From Lasioglossum baleicum (Eukaryota; Arthropoda; Insecta; Hymenoptera; Halictidae): DNA of 64,000 bases. The stretch's first letter is position 1, and each line of letters opens with the position of its first letter. The position numbers and the translations under genes are program-made. Where the stretch lies: the NCBI RefSeq assembly GCF_051020765.1, contig NW_027469113.1:124001-188000 (forward strand), read 5' to 3'. The notes under the pieces are model-generated. The model saw only the letters and a program-made list of their open reading frames with translations, had not been told where the DNA came from and made no database searches. Shown piece by piece: positions 1 to 9,090 of the stretch.

Positions 1-2
1 TC

Positions 3-167
3 GGAGAATTCCGAACCCGTCCTCCCTTGACGAAACGAACGTTAATTTGCGATTCCCTTGACCCAGCGTTGCGAGACAGGGATGACATTTCAGTGCATCC
101 TGTCTACCGCCACCCAGAGGCAGAGATTCCACTGCGTGAAATCTCTTCTCTAAGGGGGGAGGTGTGA
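3..167 (+). CDS. C-terminal tail of the C1 pol or env polyprotein (partial)
   Basis: An open frame runs from the window edge to a TGA that lies inside the first bases of the LTR. The visible residues include DRDDISVHPVYR and a final SLRGEV. They match the tail shared by the family A pol and env proteins (DTDNISVRPVFR and CSLRG). In C1 the last codons are also the polypurine tract, so protein and priming signal overlap. Whether this tail belonged to integrase or Env cannot be told, because both A versions end with it. Confidence 0.7.
   Translation, partial: GEFRTRPPLTKRTLICDSLDPALRDRDDISVHPVYRHPEAEIPLREISSLRGEV
152..162 (+). promoter_or_regulatory. C1 polypurine tract
   Basis: A purine run (aagggggga then gg) directly abuts the TG of the 3' LTR. 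This is the expected plus-strand priming site. It overlaps the last codons of the upstream ORF. Confidence 0.8.
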
Positions 168-1960
168 CGTCGGTCGCACCTCCGACGTTAGCTTTAAGAC
201 TACATGTAAAATTAGATACATAAGAGCGAGCGTTCCCCTTTAAAGATTCCAAACCTCCTAAAAATCCTTCATAACAATGAATCCTTAACACCACGTACAT
301 TTGATTGAAATCCATCAACATAACCTAAAATCCAAAATCTGTCAAAATCCTAAAATAGCCAAAAATGGCCCAAACTCGAAGATTGAAATATCATTGGACT
401 CGTGAGCGAAAATCATGAAACTAACCTAAAAATTTGTAGGTTATGTTCTCAATTCGCGTTTGTTTAGACTTTACCAAAATTTCGATTTTTGGTAATTTTC
501 AAAAGTACTTAGAATATTTTCAAACATATGATCGGTCGACAAATGATGTCAACTAATCATATGACATATAAAATTTACATCGAAACGCCTTGCAAGAGCA
601 AGCGCTCGAAAATATTCTAAGTCCCAATTTATTTAAATAAATAAATAGGTACGCCAATGGTTACCACTTAATTTTCGAGTCCTGCACCACTGGGAACGAA
701 AACTGCTGACTCTAGTGCGGCGGCCATCGCGCTGTTTACGACGAAGACCGGCACAAAGAGGACACGGTCCCCTTTTGCGAAGTCAGCATTTTTCGGACGA
801 ACGTTATTCGTCGACGAACGTTCGATTCTCCTCAGTCCTCTCCGGGGACCCGAGTGGGTCAGTCGAGTTTTCGTCAATCTTCCAAGTCCAGACTATTTAG
901 ACATAGTCTTTCCAAATCCAGATTGTTTAGACACAATCTTCCCAAATCCATACTGTTTAGACACAGTCCCTAATACCATTCAGTAATATCGTATTCTTAT
1001 TCGTTTAATTCAAACATTACTTCGTTTATTCAATTAAACATTTTTATTGCGTTTCATATTTCGTACTTAGTACGTATTTCGATTTCGTTAATAATAAGCA
1101 TCTTTACCTTTGTATTCTTTTACGTTTATAATATACTTTGTTTTACCAGAGTCAATCTAAATCCCAATTATTATTTCCTTGCTCCTAACTTCGTAGTTTG
1201 AAGTGACACGTTGTTAGTTAGAGATAGAGTTCTCACTGGAAAGTTCGCGAATAGTATTCCTTATTCAATTTCCTGTTACGTGTTCGCGTACGTGCGTGAT
1301 AGTGATAGACTTGCTCGCATAGCAAGCTCCGCAGCATCCACGTCCGTTTTCTCGAATCAAAATATCGTCAACCACGCGGACGATATTCGCGAGATAAATT
1401 CACGGGATCGCACAGCGTCCACGCCCGTTTTCGCTAGTTAAAATATCGTCAATCACGCGGACGATATTCGTGAGTTAGATTCACGCTATCGTACAGCGTC
1501 CACGCCCGTTTCCTCAACGAGCGCATCCGTCTACAATACCGTAGCAGCCAGCTGTCAATCATTGGAGGTCGTTCCTGTCAAATATTGACGTGACAGAGTT
1601 TGGCGCAGTCGTCAATCCTTGAAGGTCGTTTCCAGCCATTTGGATCAACGCCTGTCAAGCAGAGCGGACCGTATTCAAGGCCATCAGCGCAACCGTAGCT
1701 GTTCATCCGTTGCGAATTCATGTCTCGTGTCAATCGACAAGCAAGCGAAGCGTAAAAGTAAGTGGAACATATTACCGCGTATGTTTCAGGGTCGCGTGCA
1801 TCATTCATCTGTGTAAGACTGCATGCAGGTGTCGGCATCGGGTCCTAGTCTGTTGATAAAAAGACCAACACTTTTATTAAATGTCAGTCAGTGGAAGAGT
1901 AGAGTAGCCGGGCCGCGGTATTCTCTTCTCTTGCTCTTATAGCCCCGCCAGGACGTGACA
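163..1960 (+). repeat. C1 3' LTR (1798 bp)
   Basis: Starts TGTGACGTCGG and ends GACGTGACA; the same boundaries occur in C2. It has no long sense ORF. It is rich in hairpins: a 14-bp perfect inverted repeat (508-521 with 608-621), three hairpins with the shared loop TTAGAC (about 885-970), and two copies of AATATCGTC/GACGATATT around a 9-base loop (about 1360-1480). A PBS-like TGGCGCAGTCG lies inside the LTR at 1601-1611, preceded by gacgtgacagagt, which resembles an older LTR end. Confidence 0.92.
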
Positions 1961-1964
1961 CCGG

Positions 1965-3951
1965 TGTCACGTCCGTCACTGTGTTTTTGTTACAGGTACC
2001 AGGAGAGAGAAAAGAGAACAGTGACAGACGGACGGTTGAGATATTATGATTAAAATGAGGAGTGGTCTTTCGTGCCGAGACAGCCGCGGGCTGTCATATG
2101 CACTAGGACAACCGATATTGCTATGGATGCAGTCAAGAAAAGAACGTCCGACGCGGTTACAAGGAGTGTCCCGACAAGAATCGCGCGCGAGAGGATGCAA
2201 CGAGAACGGTGAGTTTACAGGATTCAACAATTATACAAGATATTATACGACTCACCGCAATGTTGTATTAACGCCTAATAATATTGTTGCAGCAGGAACT
2301 GGCGGTACTGACAGTAGGTGTCGTACATCGGATCTTCTATACAGATGTCCTCGAGGTGGGGAAGATCTGGCAGAGTTGCTGCTGCTCGGTTCGGGACGAC
2401 GTTAGTGGCCTTGGATGCTGGCCGCAAGACGACACGTTGATGAGCTGGCAGAGGAACGTCACGGATGATTCGGCAACGGACCCTGGGAACGATGATCGTG
2501 TCTCGGCTGTCGTCGTCGTCGGCTATGTCGATCACCTCTGGACAATCGACCGGATGTAGAACTGGCGTCGGAGCTCGCGAGAGGTCCGCGTGGTTGACCT
2601 CTTTAGGAGGGTTGCAAGGGCAACCGTATACAGAAACGTAATCGGACGCGTCACACGGAATGTGCTCGGTGGTTCCCAGAAGTTCTGTCCACTCGGTAGT
2701 GGCAATGATTTGATCGAGCACCGCTTTATTTCTCAACGCGCGTCTCAATTTAGCAAGTTGATACTTGCGTCCCGCTCGACGTGGGCGTCGCATGGGTAAG
2801 GAATAGTAATGATGGAATAATAATAATATAATGAACTTCCACTTGTTATTAACCTTTTAGGTAGTTAACTCGCTTCACGTCTATAATGGCGGCTCAGCGT
2901 TTCCACTGCGCACTTTAGACCAATTCTAGACGTGGCACGAGAACTTCTCTATGACTCGCTTCAAATTCCTTATTGGCGGCTCAGCGTTTCCACTGCGCAC
3001 TTTAGACCAAGTCCGGATATGTCACGAGTTTAATATATTCGATGCAAGAACTGAATTGGAAGATGGTGTTGAACTAACACAAGAATAACAAGATCGAAGC
3101 ACTGGTATAACAACGATATATTAAATAAGAACTGGTAAGTACACTGGTATACAATATGTAAGTAGTATCATAATAGGAGTAGTAATTGGATTAATGAATA
3201 ATGGATATAGTAATATGTTATAGGAATAATGTATGAGAATTAGGACTTGAGTTGAGTTGAGTTAGAGTTGGAATTGGAATTGGAATTAGGAGTGAAGGAT
3301 CGACACACTTCACTATCGCGGAGCTAGACTGAACACGTCTGCTCTTGAAGTCGGAAGAAGCCGGACTGGCACGTCCGTGCGAGTCGCTCGCTTGGAGCGA
3401 ACCGTTCGAGTCGCTGGCTGAAGGCGGACTGCTCGAGTCGCGAGATGGAGGCGGACTGATGCAAGCGCCTGCTCTGCCTTGCCTCCTTCGTTCGGAGTGG
3501 GGATAGCTGACGCTGCAGTCTCTTTGTTCTTCAGTCGTCGGAGTGGGAGAACCGCTGACGCAGCAGCGTCTTCGCTCCCGGGGACTGCACGTGCATTTCT
3601 GCTGACGCTGCAGTCTCGTGGCTGTCCTATTGCCCTCTACGAGCGTGGGACTGCTGATGCAGCAGTCTTTGGACTTCTCGACGTTTCTAGAAGCTTCTAG
3701 ATGCTTCCAGAGTGATGCAATACTTTATTGCATTATGTGTCGTGGTGATGGGTTGAAACTGAGGTAAGGTGTTGATCAAGGTGAAGTTATGGTGATGGGT
3801 AGAGACGGAGATAAGGATTAGAACAATAGAATAATGAGATCTTAATATTATGCTCTTATGTCTAGGGGACGGTGTATGGATCTTATGTAGATCAGACCTT
3901 GTATACATAGTGTGTGTACAAGGCCAACGTCGTACATCGGACGACGTAACA
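1965..3951 (-). repeat. A1 3' LTR (1987 bp)
   Basis: On the element strand it runs TGTTACGTCGTCC to GGACGTGACA. It holds the 172-aa ORF, a seven-unit heat-shock-element array (3674-3708), and two copies of a 37-bp direct repeat (TTGGTCTAAAGTGCGCAG and onward). The ends contain short inverted repeats, such as CGTCGT with ACGACG. Confidence 0.95.
2275..2793 (-). CDS. LTR-encoded 172-aa accessory protein, copy in A1 3' LTR
   Basis: This ORF lies wholly inside the LTR in the sense direction and is intact in all nine family A LTRs that include this region. I do not recognise the family. The N-terminus is strongly basic (MRRPRRAGRKYQLAKLRRAL), like a nuclear-localisation or arginine-rich RNA-binding segment. 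Residues about 86-98 are an acidic patch after VIDI, which resembles a SUMO-interacting motif. Four cysteines lie in the first half and the C-terminus is rich in Y and Q. Retroviral analogues of position are MMTV Sag (encoded in the LTR) and, by basic charge, Rev/Rex-type regulators; both are only analogies. Being in the LTR, it is present twice per element. Confidence 0.65.
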   Translation of the reverse strand: MRRPRRAGRKYQLAKLRRALRNKAVLDQIIATTEWTELLGTTEHIPCDASDYVSVYGCPCNPPKEVNHADLSRAPTPVLHPVDCPEVIDIADDDDSRDTIIVPRVRCRIIRDVPLPAHQRVVLRPASKATNVVPNRAAATLPDLPHLEDICIEDPMYDTYCQYRQFLLQQYY

Positions 3952-3959
3952 CCTCCCAA
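3952..3959 (-). promoter_or_regulatory. A1 polypurine tract
   Basis: The minus strand reads TTGGGAGG immediately before the 3' LTR. The same octamer abuts the 3' LTR in A2 (16856-16863), A3 (29671-29678), A6 (50107-50114) and A8 (55835-55842). Confidence 0.8.
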
Positions 3960-4017
3960 CGCGGAAAAGAAATTTCTTACAAGGAAGAAATTTCTCGCTC
4001 AACACTCGATATCACAC

Positions 4018-7000
4018 TCATTCATGCGAAGCATCGTCCGGGGGTACTCCGCGCAGGGAGCACAGTTCTCGGCGAGTATTTCCTATATTTGTACGAAACA
4101 CTGGTCGCACTGAAATGTTATCGGTGTCGGCACGTGGGGCTGGGGCTGGTTTCATGCAACTTATTTCGCTTTGTTCATTTTGCATAGTTGGGTTTTGGGT
4201 GGGTGGGGAATCACTGGTGTCACTGTCACTTTTGTCTTTTCTTATCTGCGTCCAGATGAGTGTCACGTTTCGCTGACGCGGGGTTTGCGTTGGATTATTC
4301 GGCGCACGCTTGAGTTTGTTTGCATGTACAATCTTAAAATGGTTCCCTACTTTAATTTTTACATTGTTTGAGTCTAGGATGTCGCAAATTTCGTGAGGAC
4401 CCGTATATTGCGCATCGAATTTGCCCTTGCAGGGTTCTTTGAGTAGGAATACCTGTTCTCCCACCTTGAATTCTACCGGGTTAATTCTTCTGTCGTAGTA
4501 TGATTTTGATTTTCTTTTCGCGGAGACTAAGTTTCCGCGCGCGCGAATCTGGGTTTCGGTTATCTTTCTTTGCAATTGGGAAAGGTAGTGGGTATAGGAG
4601 TCGTTTTCGCATTCGTAGGAGTAGGAATCGGCGGATGGGACTCGTGCCAAAGAGCCGAATACTAAGTCGTGCGGCGTGAAATCTGTGCCCTCGTGGACAC
4701 TTGTATTGTAACTAAACATTGCTAAATCGACCCATTTGTCCCAGTTGTTTTTGTGGACGTATTGCTTCAGGTATTCTGCTAAGACGTGGTGGGATCTCTC
4801 GATTGACCCGTTGCTTTGAGGGTGGAAGGCTGTTGTTTGCAGCCGAGTTATTCTGAATCGTTTTGCGATGGCCTTCATCAGGGAACTTGTGAAATTGGCT
4901 CCTTGATCCGTTAGGATGGCTTTAGGTGTTCCGAAACGGCAGATAAAATTGTTTATAAATGCGTCCGCAGTGCTGATGGCATCGGCGGATTTAAGAGGGA
5001 TTGCGGTTGAGTGTTTCGTTAATAGATCCTGTATGGTTAAGATGTATGTGTTTCCGTCGTTGGTTGTTGGAAGGGGCCCTACAATGTCCATGGACACCTT
5101 ATCGAACGCCCTACCGGGTGTATCCGTTATTCTCATCGGCAGGCGCGTTTTTACCCTGGTCAGTTTATTACGTTGGCAACTGAGGCAGTTATTAACGTAG
5201 TTCGTTATCTGGATCTTCATACCGCTCCACCAATATCTTTCGCGGATTCTCTTCAGGGTTTTTGTAATTCCTTTGTGCCCTGCGTACGCAGAGACGTGAT
5301 TTTCTGCGATAATATCATTCCATCTATCTTCGGCCGGTATCTGGATTTCGTTTGCGCAGAAGAATATGTGTACGGGGGTGTCTTCGAATGTCGCGATGAG
5401 GAGGTTCGAGACGTACTCCATGGAATTGTCGTCTATATAGGTTTTAGAGATTGAAAATGTTCGCAGTCTGAGTTCGTTGGCTACATCAAGTAATGTCCGG
5501 AAACATTCTTTTAGGTCGTCAGTTGAAACCTCGTGAGTCAGGGATGGTTTGATGGGTATCTGTATCAGCTTGTTGCTACCGAAATTACTTATCTTTGCTT
5601 TGAATAAGGTCAGATCTCGACCGTCGGACAGTTTCCTTTGTCTATGGAGGTCTACGGCTCCTGGGTCTATAGGTTGACCATCCAGGGTTGTGAAACATAC
5701 TAAATTATCTTTCCTCATAATTAGTCGGTCGCGGAGGTACGTTATTCTCCCTTGTCGTCTTGGCTCCTCATCTTCTTCCTCGTCCTCGGAGGGTAAGGTT
5801 TCTTCTTCTTCATCGAGCCAGTTTGGTCCCGTTGGTTGGGGAATTAGGCTGGGGACGGCGGTTAAAATGTCCTCTAGTCCTGTTATGGGTGACTCCTCTT
5901 GACTGGAGGCGGGTACTAGGGGTGGTGATACCAAAAGGCTGTCGTCATCTGAACTCGCCCTAGGGCGTGGTGGCGTTTTCGATGGTGGTTCAGATGTTGA
6001 GTTTGACGATGATTTCCTCTTCCTCGGGGGAATTGACTGAGGCGGTGGCATAAGATGCGAGTCGGCCCATCTCCTTCGGCGGTTATCGAAGAGAGGGGTT
6101 CCTGGATTTGATAACGGTGCTCTTGGCGGCGATGTGCCTCCAGGGGTGCTCCATGAGAGGGGCAACGTAACTGGGTTTCGGGAGAGGGCATCAGCGTTAG
6201 AATTCGCTTTTCCAGGTTTGTAGACGACTTTATATTCAAACTCGGCCAGTTTTAGGCGCCATCTGAGGAGGCGCGACGTAGGGTCTTTTACCGACGTCAT
6301 CCAGACCAGCGGGTTATGGTCTGTGATTAGTGTAAATTTTCGGCCGTAAATATATGGTCTAAAATACTGTACTGCGAATATTATGGCTAAACACTCCTTC
6401 TCTATTGTAGAATAGTTCACTTCAGCGCCCTGCAGGATCCTTGAGGCATAGGCAACGGGACGATCCTTGCCTACTTCGCCTTGGCTTAGTACGGCGCCGA
6501 TGGCATATCCAGATGCATCGCAGGTGACGTTAAACGGCTTATCGAAATCCGGGTATTGAAGGACCGGTTCGTCACACAGAGCTTGTCGTAGGTCTTCGAA
6601 GGCCTTTTCTTGTTTTGGACCCCATTCGAAATTGTGCTCTTTGGCGAGGAGTTGGGTTAGGGGTTTGGAGATTTTAGCAAAGTCATTAATAAATTTGCGG
6701 TAGTACCCTGCAAGGCCTAGAAATTCGCGCACGTTTTTCGCGTTCTTAGGTCGTGGGAAATTTTGTACGGCATTAATTTTCTTTGGACATGGTCTGACGC
6801 CGTCTTGACTAATCTGATGTCCCAGGTATGCCACTTCCTTATGAAGGAAGCCGCATTTCGAGGGCTGTAATTTGAGGTTGGCTCCGCGCAGTCGGCGGGC
6901 TAGTTTATTGAATTTGGCATAATGTTCTTCTAATGAACGCGCGTAGATCACGATATCATCGAGGTACACGAAGAGTTCGTTGCCTTGTAGGCCGCAGAGG

Positions 7001-9090
7001 ACTGTGTCCATTAATCTTTGGAAGGTAGCCGGGGCATTACGGAGACCGAATGGCATTCTGTTGAATTCGTAGTGGCCGAAAGGCGTGGAGAAGGCGGTCT
7101 TTGCGGCGTCCTCCTTCTCCATTCCTATCTGATGGAATCCGCTGGCTAAGTCAAATACACTGAAGTATGCGGCGCTGCCTAACTGGTCTAGGATTTCGTT
7201 AATGCTAGGTAGCGGGTACGCGTCGGCCACCGATTTCTCGTTTAATGCGCGGTAATCGATTACCATGCGCCATTTTTTGTTACCCTCGGCGTCCGCTTTC
7301 TTAGGAACAATCCACAAGGGGGAATTATAAGGTGAGTTAGATGGAACGACTATGTCATTCCGTAAGAGTTCGGACATTTGTTTGTTGATTTCGTCCTTGT
7401 GGATTGGTGGGTAGCGATACTGTTTAACATGGATTGGAATATCATCCGTCGTGATGATTCTGTGAGTCACCGCATTTGTTTTTCCCAAACGATCCCCTTG
7501 GAGATGGAAAAGATCATTGTGCTTTTCTAACAAAGATTTAACATGGTCCATTTCGTCACCGCTGAGATGATCCATGGGGATAGTTTCTAATAGCTCTTTC
7601 ACGCGAGCTTCGTGGGAATTTGCGATGGAATAGGTCATTCTGACCTTGGTTTTATCGGGCTGGTTACCGGAGTTAGTATAAGAATCGGGCTGGTTACCGG
7701 AGTTAGAATAAGAATCGGGCTGGTTACCGGAGTTAGTATAAGAATCGGGCTGGTTACCGGAGTTAGTATGAGAATCGGGCTGGTTACCGGAGTTAGAATA
7801 AGAATCGGGCTGGTTACCGGAGTTAGTATAAGAATCGGGCTGGTTACCGGAGTTAGTAAGGTCGGGATGGTTACCGAATGCGTCGGGATGATACCCGGAA
7901 TTAGAAAGGTCGGGATGGTTACCGAATACGTCGGGATGATTCCCGGAATTAGAAAGGTCGGGATGGTTACCGAATACGTCGGGATGGTACCCGGAATTAG
8001 AAAGGTCGGAAGAGTACGACTCGATTTCTTCCATCTCCAATGGGGGCAATCGAAATGAAACTCTTTCCGACGAGGTGTTAAAACACCGGAGGCTCGCTTT
8101 GCCTTTACGATTGGTGACAACGCAGTCACCCAGGAATACATCCGGCGCTACGTTAACACGGCGGATATATCCCTGTTTAGGTCCTTCGACGTCGACCGCT
8201 ATGCACGCAACGGTACGAGGTTCGAGGACGAATTCTTCGGATTTCAGAGGAGTCTTTGTTCGGACTCGATCCTCACGCTCCACGATCCGACTTCTCGCAG
8301 TGTACTCCGATATCTCTCGAGTCTCCTTCGATTCCGGCCGGCTTTTCACGGCGTTTTTCTCTAGGGAGTACTCGATCGAATCCCGAGGAGGCATTGAAAT
8401 AACCTCCGTCACCGGGGCTCTGCAAGGTCTGACCGCGGGTGCACGAGGATTTGAGGAAGACACTCGAACGTTCCTTACCGAATGTTCCTCACGCTTGGCG
8501 GCTGGAGTTTTAACGAGATCGTTGGTCATAGACGAAGGCATTGAAATAACCTCTGCTGCCAATTCATCGCGAGGCTCAGCCGTGGGCGCGCAAGGGTTCG
8601 AGAAGGGAACCCGAATGTTTCCTATTGTTATGGATTGATTCGCAAAGGAGATCTCGGCTCCTGTTCTGAAGAAGGGAGAACCGAGGATTCCGTCGATGTT
8701 AATTGGGAAGTTTTCTTCCAAGACATGAAATTCGATAGGGTTTTTACCCTGTAAGTGTATTTTAATTTGACCGAGAGTTGGAATGGATCCCTCGGTTATT
8801 CCTTGGACTTCTATAACGTTCGTATAATCTATAGGTAGATTTGGTTCTAGACTTGACGCACGAATTAGATTGATCTCCGAACCCGTGTCTAACAAAAATT
8901 CACACTTCTTTTGTAATTGAGGGGCGGAGATTTTTACGCGCGGGATTGGTGAGTCTGCAGCAAGATTTACTGCTGAGACGAATCTTCGGACTGGTCGTTC
9001 GTCCGGATAGCCGTTTGGGTGCGGGCTGTAGTTTGGGTTGAAGATGCGGCCTCCCGCCTTGGGTTGGCTTCGGTCGGGAGGCCGGACTCG
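4018..9090 (-). CDS. pol: Protease-reverse transcriptase-RNase H-integrase polyprotein (A1 pol)
   Basis: The frame is open from the frameshift site at 9090 to the stop at 4018. There is no natural ATG before the protease: the DTG follows a TTG, so expression is expected by -1 frameshifting from gag. Counting from that TTG (8895): protease LLDTGSEINLI at about 1-100; a pre-RT domain; SGNQPD/SGNHPD tandem repeats at about 295-415; RT at about 480-690 with DLASGFHQI and catalytic YLDD near 643; RNase H near 785-890 (CDASG, TDHNPL); an unusually long acidic linker; integrase with an HHCC finger (C-x2-C at NNCLSCQRNK), core D (MDIVGPLP), D (LTDQGANF) and E (SIERSHH) at about 1268, 1328 and 1365, and a GPY/F-like YTGPHEICDI near 1497. 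The last 45 residues match the tail of the Env ORFs. No chromodomain or env is seen. Confidence 0.95.
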   Translation of the reverse strand, partial: RVRPPDRSQPKAGGRIFNPNYSPHPNGYPDERPVRRFVSAVNLAADSPIPRVKISAPQLQKKCEFLLDTGSEINLIRASSLEPNLPIDYTNVIEVQGITEGSIPTLGQIKIHLQGKNPIEFHVLEENFPINIDGILGSPFFRTGAEISFANQSITIGNIRVPFSNPCAPTAEPRDELAAEVISMPSSMTNDLVKTPAAKREEHSVRNVRVSSSNPRAPAVRPCRAPVTEVISMPPRDSIEYSLEKNAVKSRPESKETREISEYTARSRIVEREDRVRTKTPLKSEEFVLEPRTVACIAVDVEGPKQGYIRRVNVAPDVFLGDCVVTNRKGKASLRCFNTSSERVSFRLPPLEMEEIESYSSDLSNSGYHPDVFGNHPDLSNSGNHPDVFGNHPDLSNSGYHPDAFGNHPDLTNSGNQPDSYTNSGNQPDSYSNSGNQPDSHTNSGNQPDSYTNSGNQPDSYSNSGNQPDSYTNSGNQPDKTKVRMTYSIANSHEARVKELLETIPMDHLSGDEMDHVKSLLEKHNDLFHLQGDRLGKTNAVTHRIITTDDIPIHVKQYRYPPIHKDEINKQMSELLRNDIVVPSNSPYNSPLWIVPKKADAEGNKKWRMVIDYRALNEKSVADAYPLPSINEILDQLGSAAYFSVFDLASGFHQIGMEKEDAAKTAFSTPFGHYEFNRMPFGLRNAPATFQRLMDTVLCGLQGNELFVYLDDIVIYARSLEEHYAKFNKLARRLRGANLKLQPSKCGFLHKEVAYLGHQISQDGVRPCPKKINAVQNFPRPKNAKNVREFLGLAGYYRKFINDFAKISKPLTQLLAKEHNFEWGPKQEKAFEDLRQALCDEPVLQYPDFDKPFNVTCDASGYAIGAVLSQGEVGKDRPVAYASRILQGAEVNYSTIEKECLAIIFAVQYFRPYIYGRKFTLITDHNPLVWMTSVKDPTSRLLRWRLKLAEFEYKVVYKPGKANSNADALSRNPVTLPLSWSTPGGTSPPRAPLSNPGTPLFDNRRRRWADSHLMPPPQSIPPRKRKSSSNSTSEPPSKTPPRPRASSDDDSLLVSPPLVPASSQEESPITGLEDILTAVPSLIPQPTGPNWLDEEEETLPSEDEEEDEEPRRQGRITYLRDRLIMRKDNLVCFTTLDGQPIDPGAVDLHRQRKLSDGRDLTLFKAKISNFGSNKLIQIPIKPSLTHEVSTDDLKECFRTLLDVANELRLRTFSISKTYIDDNSMEYVSNLLIATFEDTPVHIFFCANEIQIPAEDRWNDIIAENHVSAYAGHKGITKTLKRIRERYWWSGMKIQITNYVNNCLSCQRNKLTRVKTRLPMRITDTPGRAFDKVSMDIVGPLPTTNDGNTYILTIQDLLTKHSTAIPLKSADAISTADAFINNFICRFGTPKAILTDQGANFTSSLMKAIAKRFRITRLQTTAFHPQSNGSIERSHHVLAEYLKQYVHKNNWDKWVDLAMFSYNTSVHEGTDFTPHDLVFGSLARVPSADSYSYECENDSYTHYLSQLQRKITETQIRARGNLVSAKRKSKSYYDRRINPVEFKVGEQVFLLKEPCKGKFDAQYTGPHEICDILDSNNVKIKVGNHFKIVHANKLKRAPNNPTQTPRQRNVTLIWTQIRKDKSDSDTSDSPPTQNPTMQNEQSEISCMKPAPAPRADTDNISVRPVFRTNIGNTRRELCSLRGVPPDDASHE
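7653..8010 (-). repeat. In-frame tandem repeat array in A1 pol (30-bp and 48-bp units)
   Basis: Units encode SGNQPDSYTN (30 bp) and SGNHPDVFGNHPDLSN-like 16-mers (48 bp). Both lengths are multiples of three, so several frames stay open. Copy number differs between elements. The array lies between the protease domain and RT. Confidence 0.95.

Larger units (their letters stand above)
1..1960 (+). mobile_element. C1: 3' end of a family C LTR element (truncated by window edge)
   Basis: The last coding bases, a purine-rich PPT and the complete 3' LTR of a family C element are visible; the rest lies left of the window. The LTR matches the C2 LTR at 58170-59968 almost base for base. Immediately right of the LTR come ccgg (1961-1964) and then element A1. 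The matching B1 protease sequence resumes at 12425, so C1 sits inside the protease region of B1. The 5' flank is not visible, so its own target duplication cannot be confirmed. Confidence 0.9.

Noticed and set aside
715..900. Short ORFs in C LTRs (60-90 codons)
   Set aside because: Short, overlapping hairpin repeats, no protein-level pattern; C1 and C2 copies are too similar to test constraint.
7612..8638. Open frames opposite the protease and repeat regions (also at 19454-20648, 27725-28811 and 46262-47516)
   Set aside because: They are antisense shadows kept open by repeat units of 30 and 48 bp and by base composition; no start context or independent conservation.
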